From Cymodocea nodosa (lineage: Eukaryota; Streptophyta; Magnoliopsida; Alismatales; Cymodoceaceae), in assembly GCA_036874045.1 (NCBI GenBank), contig JAZBRI010000011.1:1984001-2048000 (forward strand): DNA of 64,000 bases, given 5' to 3'. Below are positions 57,657 through 64,000 of this stretch, in pieces; position 1 is the first letter of the stretch; each line of letters starts with the position of its first letter. The position numbers and the translations under genes are program-made. A model generated the notes under the pieces. It was not told where the DNA came from and did not search any database. It worked only from the letters and a program-made list of their open reading frames with translations.

Positions 57657-58690
57657 TTATCGACCCCTCCTAAGTATATCACTTATAGCATTACATATTT
57701 TATCTCCTAGATGCCTAATATCATTTCTGATGTCGTTAAGCACTGCATCTAAGTCAAGAGGTAGCTGGGTTTGCTGTTCTGCTTGAACTGAATAACTTTG
57801 TTGTTGTTGTTGTATATGGTCTGTATCAGGTTGTTGTTGTTGTTGTTGTCGTTGAGGTTTATGCATGGCCTGGAATTTTTGCAAATCTTTGACACTAAAT
57901 GCTCTCATGCCTTTAGTTTCAAAGGGCGAGTCAGATAAAGTCAATTGGCTTGCAAGGATTCTACATACAGCATCACCATAAAATAACTTTGAACTCATAT
58001 ACTGTAGTTGAGACATAAATACATCAAACCAATTTATTTGAATTCTATTCAGCAGGCCATAAGTTGCATATTAATAGCTTCTGTTGACTTCCAAATTGTG
58101 TCCAACTCTCTGAAATAAATTTGCATGCAATATATTTACAATAAACCTTGCCTTTGCATTCAGATTTTCCATTAATCTCATTTCAGAATATACATCTGGA
58201 ATTTTTGATAAAGACTGAATGTTCCATTCTAGTTGTCTTATCATGTCAAATTTGTTGGTAACAACAACACCTTCATTCTTTAATCCTAAAATTTCAAAAA
58301 TTAACTCAGGAGACAATATAAACTCCTGTTCATTTATTTGAGTTTTCAGAAAATTTCCATTCTTGACCAGATTGCTATAAAAAGCTGCAATAAGCTTTGT
58401 GTATTGCTTCCATTTTGTTCCTACTGGCAAGAATTTAATGAGGCCTTGAAACTCAAATAGATCTCTTATGTCCATCAAATTTCTGAACTTTATTGGACGA
58501 GAATGCAGAATCTGACATGTAATCAGATTATTGTATTTCTGTAATGCTTCTTCAGATCTAAAAAGAATTGCATTACCTTGAATTTGTAATATTGTACACA
58601 AAGAAGGTGATACCTAAAGCCATGATTCAAAGTTTAATTCATCTTTAGGAACCTCTTTTTCAAAATGAATGTCATGTTGTTCCTCTTCCA
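57657..58690 (-). mobile_element. E-minus third ORF, C-terminal domain
   Basis: Minus strand. Landmarks in order: ILFRSEEALQKYNNLITCQI (near 58510-58570), RDLFEFQGLIKFLPVGTKWK, LIAAFYSNLVKNGNF, FILSPELIFEILGLKNEGVV (near 58255-58320), EMRLMENLNAKARFIVNILH, ANLFQRVGHNLEV, INWFDVFMSQLQYMSSKLFY and TKGMRAFSVKDLQKFQ. A poly-Gln region (57780-57850) precedes a conserved helical tail DIRNDIRHLGDKICNAISDI. Best view of the domain in the window. Similar in landmark order to the plant ATHILA ORF-1 / putative plant transposon protein family. No hydrophobic membrane segment. Function unknown. Confidence 0.72.
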
Positions 58691-58696
58691 AAATAG

Positions 58697-59549
58697 AAAG
58701 TGCCTTAGAAGAGTTGAAATATTTTGGAAGAAATTCAGAAGAAAACAGTAATAATAGTAGAAGAGGAATTGATATGCTACAAGAGAAAAATAGTCAGAAA
58801 ATCAAAATAAAAAGAGATTGTTTCTGAAGAAACAAATTTAGTTGAAAAATAAAAATCAGATGAGGATTTAATTCCAAAGGGCAATGTATATTTAGACATT
58901 ATGCCTTACATTGCATCTAACAAGGTCATTAGTTCAGAACACACTGAAACTAATGATGACAATGAAACATTATTATCTTTTTCTCGAAAACTTGAAAAGA
59001 GATCAAAGCAACAATTTAGTTCAAGTTTTTCTATAGTATCAAGCCTTGATGATAAGGTAATTGAATAATCAAAGCAACAGGCCGACGACATTGAATAAGT
59101 TATTGCCGATGTGCTTGAAAATATTGAAGTAGTAACTAGTTCAGAGGTTGGATTGTCTAGAGTAGCAACTATTGAAAAAGACAAGACTCTAGAAGAGCTT
59201 AACATTGATTAACCAATTTCAGAATCTATAGAAACAGAGTCTAAGAATTCACAGCATGTCGAAATGGAAATATCTGTTGAGGAAAATGAAGAATTATAGA
59301 CAAATACACCGGCTATTGAATTTGTGGACTCTGAACATTTTGTAGAAACTGAATTAATGGATGTTGTGGATATTGACAATGTTCCTTACACTATTGAAGC
59401 TAAAGAATCAAGCTTACCTGAGTAGCTTCAAAAAAATATTTTGATAGAGGAACACAATGACATTCATTTTGAAGAAGAGATTCCTGAAGAAGAATTAAAT
59501 TCTGAATTAAGGCTTCAAGTATCACCTTTTGAGTATAGAACACTGAACA
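58697..59549 (+). mobile_element. E-plus third ORF, middle part (broken)
   Basis: ESALEEL at the start, later LLSFSRKLEKRSKQQFSSSF and DVLENIEVVTSSEV, all matching the A1 third ORF (LFSLTRKLEKKSKSNISSSF; IIENVEAVTSSQ). Then an acidic region (VEMEISVEENEEL) and EEHNDIHFEEEIPEEEL next to the inserted LTR. Confidence 0.68.
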
Positions 59550-59551
59550 TT
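59411..59551 (+). repeat. 141-bp direct repeat, left copy
   Basis: AGCTTACCTGAG... to ...CACTGAACATT, repeated without indels at 60950-61090 on the other side of the inserted LTR. I count about 7 differences, all transitions. Part of the third ORF. Confidence 0.9.
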
Positions 59552-60938
59552 TTAGGACCTAATGGCTTACCAAAGGGGGAGGGGGGGGTGAATGGTAATA
59601 TTTGGTTTCTTAAATGCAATTTCAGGAGTTTAGCAATGAATGACTAATTTACAGTTTAATTCAACAAGTACACAATAAAAGAAGATAATGCACATAGGGA
59701 TTTTAGGTGGTTCACCACTAACAACTAGTCCACCCCTAAGGGATACTTGGGCTTCACTAATCTTTCAAGACTTACAAACACTTGCTTTAAGGTCAAAGCA
59801 AGAACCAACCAATCGAACTGAGCTTTCTAGTTGTAGCTCCAACCAACCTATCTCTGAAGTTTTTAGTTGGTGTACTTCAGTAAACCACTGGCTTGAAGAA
59901 ATCAAAGTTTATTGCGTAGAGAGCTTCTAGACTTGAGTTTGCCTTTGTTGAAGATTTGATCTTGAAAATGTTCTGCTATATATGTGAAGCTTGGTGTATG
60001 GATTTTCATATTCAAAAGCTATGTAACTCTCTTGTCTGCTATTTATATTTATAACATTAAGCATAATGATCATATTCACTTCTAATGGATGTATTCTATT
60101 GTACTTATTGAAATTTCAGGTCCAAATATGGTAAGTTACCGTTTAAGAAGGTGTTTCAAGATAACCTTCTGATTTCCTTTAACTTTCAGATAATTAGCTA
60201 TGTAACACTCTAAAGAAAGCTTGTAACTCACCAATAAACTACTTAAATTCTTCTATCACGTGGGACTTTAAGTTGTACACGTGAGGTGTCATAAGTTCGG
60301 ATACTTGTAGTTGTAACACACCGAAACGTTTTTGACTATCGGATAGTTAACTACAGTAACTCTCTGATTTCCTTCAAAGCTTCTAACTATAGTTATTCTA
60401 TTTCGACACGTGTAAAATAGAATGACTTAAGTTTCAGATAGTTCATTCTGTAACCTTTCGAAACTACCTATTTTTCGGATAGTTAGCTTTCTAACTTTCC
60501 AAAAATCCTTTTAAGCTTCCGTTTGAATTTCTGCACATGCATATTCTTCTAACTTAATAGTTAAGATAGTTCTTCTAGATAACTTTTTGATTTACCTGTA
60601 TTTTTGGGTAGTTAGCTGTCCTAACTCTTCGAAGAATTCATACCTTTTATCTAACATTCTAAAGACCTTCTTATTTTTGAATAGTTAACTCTATAAGTTT
60701 TCGAAGAGCTTGCTTGCTACCTTTAAGTGGTCTTTCGGATATTTAGGCATTTAACCTTTTGAAAAACTACTACTTCTAGATACTTAGACTGATAACTATC
60801 CGATCTTTCTGATTTCATCTATCAGCTTCGAATGATCTATTTGAGACTGACTTTAACTGCTAATCTGTGGATCTGTGAAATACAAAGGAATATTTCTCAC
60901 ATTGATTTTTGCATTATCAAAATCTAGAGGTCCTTTTA
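59550..60938 (-). mobile_element. D-family LTR inside the E-plus third ORF
   Basis: About 1.39 kb, minus orientation, closest to the solo LTR at 3155-4514 (shared TAGGACCTAATGGCTTACCA; GGGGGGGTGAATGGTAAT; far end CACATTGATTTTTGCATTATC). No internal sequence. No normal 5-bp target duplication; the flanks carry the 141-bp direct repeat and a short inverted match (CTGAACATTTT left, AAAATGTTCAG right). Confidence 0.82.
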
Positions 60939-60949
60939 ATAAAATGTTC

Positions 60950-61090
60950 AGCTTACCTGAGCAGCTTCAAGAAAATATTTTGATAGAGGAACACAATGAC
61001 ATTCATTTTGAAGAAGAGATTCCTAAAGAAGAATTAAATTCTAAATCAAGGCTTCAGGTATCACTTTTTGAGTATAGAACACTGAACATT
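60950..61090 (+). repeat. 141-bp direct repeat, right copy
   Basis: Partner of 59411-59551, offset exactly 1539 at both ends. Confidence 0.9.
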
Positions 61091-61996
61091 CAAGGCAATT
61101 CAATTTATTTTAGATCTGAGGAAGCATTGCAAAAATACAATAGTTTGATTTCATGTCAAATTCTTTATGCTCGATTAATAAAATTTAGAAGTTTACTAGA
61201 AATAAAGGATTTATTTTAGTTTCAAGGCTTAATGCAATTCTTACTAGTTGGAACAAAATGGAAGCAATATAAAGAGTTTATTGCAGTTTTTTACAGCAAT
61301 CTGGTATAGAATGAAAATCTATTGACAACTCAAATAATTGAACAGGAGTTTACTTTATCTCCTGAATTAATTTTGGAAGTTTTGGGATTAAGGAATGAAG
61401 GTGTTATTGTTACAAACAAATTTGACATTGTTAGACAACTAGAATGGGACATTTAGTCTTTATCACAGATTCCAGATGTATATATAGAAATGAGATTAAT
61501 GGAAAATCTAAATGTAGAAGCTAGGTTTATTGCAAATATTCAGCATGCAAATTTATTTCAGAGAATCGAACATAATCTAGAAGTAAGAAAAAGTTGTTTA
61601 TATGCAACTTATGACATACTAAACAGAATACAAATAAATTGGTTTGATGTTTTCATATATCAACTACAACATATGAGCTCAAAGCTATTTTTTAGTGATG
61701 CTGTATGTCAAATTATCGCAAGCCAACTGGATTTATCTGACTAGCCCTTTGAAACTAAAGGCATGAGAGCGTTCAGTATAAAAGATTTGCAAAAGCACTA
61801 GCAAATGCAACAACAGCAACAACAACTTGACTTTCCACAATAACAACAACAGCGAAACTATTCAAATCAAGTACAACAACAACCCAAGCTATGTCTTGAC
61901 TTAAATGCAGTATTGAATGAAATCAGAAATGATATTAGGCATTTAGGACATAAAATTTGTAATGCTATAAGTGATATTATTAGGAGGAATAGATAA
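60950..61996 (+). mobile_element. E-plus third ORF, C-terminal domain (broken)
   Basis: Same landmarks as E-minus: IYFRSEEALQKYNSLISCQI, FIAVFYSNLV near 61260-61300, LSPELILEVLGLRNEGVIVT (near 61357-61416), EMRLMENLNVEARFIANIQH, NLFQRIEHNLEVRKSCLYAT, INWFDVFIYQLQHMSSKLFF, FETKGMRAFSIKDLQK, a Gln-rich stretch (61800-61890) and the helical tail LNEIRNDIRHLGHKICNAIS. Confidence 0.7.
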
Positions 61997-62437
61997 ATGT
62001 ACTATCATTTGTTTGTTTACTTGATTTCTAAATACAAAATGTAATGTTTGTATTTATTGATTGAATATTTGAACAATACATTTTACTATAAATGTATTTT
62101 AAGTCTTACTAATGTTTATAGAAAGTTTAGCTATACATACTTGTCACTCGTTTTTTTATGTAATCATCTTTTTGATTAATGACAAAAAGGGGGAGATGAT
62201 TATGAGTTTAAATGTATATGTTAAAAGGGGAGATGATTATGTGGTTGTTGAAATTTTTTTGAAAGTTTTACTTTTGAGAGATGATTTTTACACAAACAAC
62301 AATATAAGCTTAAGTGAACTTAAGTCAACAAACGTGTTTGTTGAATTAAACTTAACCCAATAGAGGTGCTTTGTTGAGTTAAACATATTTTATAATTAAT
62401 TTAATATGGTTTTTGTCATCATCAAAAAAGGGGAGAT
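61997..62437 (+). promoter_or_regulatory. 3' untranslated part and polypurine tracts of E-plus
   Basis: CAAAAAGGGGGAGAT at 62182-62196, a shorter AAAAGGGGAGAT near 62222-62234 and CAAAAAAGGGGAGAT at 62423-62437 abutting the LTR. AT-rich otherwise. Confidence 0.8.
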
Positions 62438-64000
62438 TGTTGAGTATTTTGTTTTGATGATGTGTGCTAAATGAATGTAATCATATTTACGCAATTACTA
62501 TTGTTTGTGAAAGTAAATTAAGAACATCAATTAATACAGAAAAAATTTATTGATATAAATACTTGTCTGTAATGGATTTGAAATTATGCTAAATTAAATA
62601 ACTAATCATTAAGTTATACGAACTTTTCATTTAACTAAATGTTAAGTTAACATGTGTTTTTATTGTAAAGCATGATATGTTTTAAAGTTACATTTTTCTG
62701 TATCATGTATAGTGCACGTTAAGAAAACTTGTTGAGTTAGTGCATTATTTGTATAAAGGTCACATGAGAACTCGTTGAGTTATAGGCTTAAAGGTTAAAA
62801 TAGGTCACGTGAGAACTCGTTAGGTTAGTGAAAAAAAAGTTAAAATGAAGAGATGAACTCATTAAGTTAGTATTATGCACGTAGTGAAATTAAAGTTTAC
62901 GAATGTTATATTGTATCACGTGAGTTGCACATGTTTAACTCGTTAAGTTAACATAACTGAACGTGTTGAGATGCTATATTAAACACTAAAGCAACACGTT
63001 AGGTTAGCGTTATAAACTTAAAGTTATTATTATTGCACGTGGTAAATACCTTATTGTCAAAACATTTATTTATTACTAGATTGGTGAGTTATTAGGAGTT
63101 TTTCGGAGACTTACAACCATAACTATCTGAAACTCAAACTCATTTCAAATAGTTACCATCTAACCTTTCGAAAGATAACTTAAGTCACGTTTCCAGGTCG
63201 CAGCATGTGTCTCACTAGTTTTATGATAAAAAGGTATTTTGGATACTTTGAAAACTTAACTATTCGATACTTAAACACTTTTCGATGAGTTAGCATTTAA
63301 CCTTCTAAAAGACATTTTTACTAGTTTGTTGAGTTAAATGTAACACCACGAAGTTAGTTCATTGAGTTAGCATAACACCATGAATTTAGTTCGTTGAGTT
63401 AACTATAGTACATATCATGTGATTTGGCACATGACAAACTCGTTAAGTTAGATACGTTAAGTTATAAATCTACTTGTTTTACTCGTTTAGTTAACATTAA
63501 CACAATGACTTGTTGTTACACTTGATGGAAATTTTTGGACGAGAAAGTTTATTTTGCAAGAAATTTTTCTAAGATCCAAGATTGATGATTAAAGAAAATT
63601 CGAAAGGAAAACATGGGTCAGAATGTGTGTATTTCAATGAAGGAAAAAAAGAAGACGTAAAGAGTGGAAAACTGATTATGATTAAACGTGGAGGATATGC
63701 ATGAAATGAATATAGAGTATAAAAGGCATAGAATTCTCATTGATCAATCATCCCTACACACCAAACGAAATATATTTTTAGGAACCAAAACACCTCTCTA
63801 GGGAAAAGCTCTCAAATAGAAGAAAATTCAGTGAAGAAGAGAAAATTAAATATATGTCACTAAAGATTTGAAGAATTAAAAGAAAGTAAATTCAGTAAAG
63901 CAGAGAAAGTCAGATATTTGTCATTGAAGAATTGTAGAAGAAGAAAAATCTCAAACAGGGAGAAATGTTTTAAATTCCGCAAATTAGTTTTCTCTATTTG
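62438..64000 (+). repeat. 3' LTR of E-plus (family A), cut by the window edge
   Basis: TGTTGAGTATTTTGTTTTG... onward; 1563 bases present. Carries the extra palindrome block at about 63085-63320, as in the E-minus LTR. The last bases match the TTC/GAA-poor end region of family A near its terminus, so little is missing. Confidence 0.9.

Larger units (their letters stand above)
55408..58690 (-). mobile_element. E-minus: 3' part of an A1-type element, minus strand
   Basis: 3' LTR 55408-57159 plus internal sequence to about 58690, where it meets the oppositely oriented E-plus head to head. Contains polypurine tracts and the C-terminal half of the third ORF. No gag or pol. The left flanking five bases are TAGCT (55403-55407). 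Confidence 0.78.
58697..62437 (+). mobile_element. E-plus: 3' part of an A1-type element, plus strand
   Basis: Begins mid third ORF next to E-minus and runs to its 3' LTR at 62438. Interrupted by an LTR of family D at about 59550-60938. Broken at several places; no gag or pol. Confidence 0.75.

Noticed and set aside
57657-58690. Third ORF as a true envelope glycoprotein
   Set aside because: Position fits, but I see no signal peptide, no transmembrane helix and no Cys-rich or glycosylation-rich ectodomain.

Overview
This is an AT-rich piece of a plant nuclear genome, most likely a eudicot. It is almost entirely nested LTR retrotransposons of three lineages: Ty1/Copia Sirevirus-like, Ty1/Copia Tork-like and Ty3/Gypsy Athila-like. 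The only host gene I can support is a dead F-box gene at 11252-20391, split in two by a Tork insertion. I saw no tRNA or rRNA gene, no CRISPR array and no organellar insert. The lineage calls rest on gag zinc knuckles, protease, integrase and reverse transcriptase motifs, tRNA-Met primer sites (TGGTATCAGAGC type) and the repeated AAAAAGGGGGAGA tracts that mark Sireviruses. The species cannot be named from this sequence.

Layout. 1-9898: Sirevirus-like element A1 (minus strand) with its 5' LTR at 8296-9898, gag-pol, a nested solo LTR at 3155-4514 and an open third ORF running off the left edge. 9899-11251: remnants of A1-type and Athila-type untranslated sequence. 11252-20391: F-box pseudogene containing a whole-length Tork element (11564-19755, target duplication ATATC) that itself holds a Gypsy-type LTR. 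20600-29475: Athila pieces (gag, a third ORF, integrase) interrupted by two solo LTRs. 29476-40597: Sirevirus-like element B, sitting in the Athila integrase, with a solo LTR in its RNase H that carries a further insert. 40598 to at least 55407: Sirevirus-like element C, sitting in the 5' LTR of B. Element D (plus strand, 43850-51916) lies in the third ORF of C. 55408-64000: two oppositely oriented 3' halves of an A1-type element (E-minus and E-plus), sitting in the RNase H of C, with one more LTR inside.

How the parts relate. The nest order is Athila, then B, then C, then D and the E pair, then an LTR inside E-plus. The most notable signal is a third ORF, placed between pol and the 3' LTR, found in A1, C, E-minus, E-plus and also in the Athila-like element. 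Its C-terminal domain is clearly alike in Copia and Gypsy copies and resembles the plant ATHILA ORF-1 / putative plant transposon protein family. It has no visible membrane segment, so it is in the envelope position but does not look like an envelope.

A second theme is dense imperfect palindromes in almost all the LTRs, whatever their lineage (TTTCGGATAGTTA facing TAACTATCCGAAA, and AACTCAACGA facing TCGTTGAGTT, often with CACGTG). They also occur just upstream of the third ORF. All retroelements are described as fossils; every coding stretch except the open part of the A1 third ORF carries several breaks.
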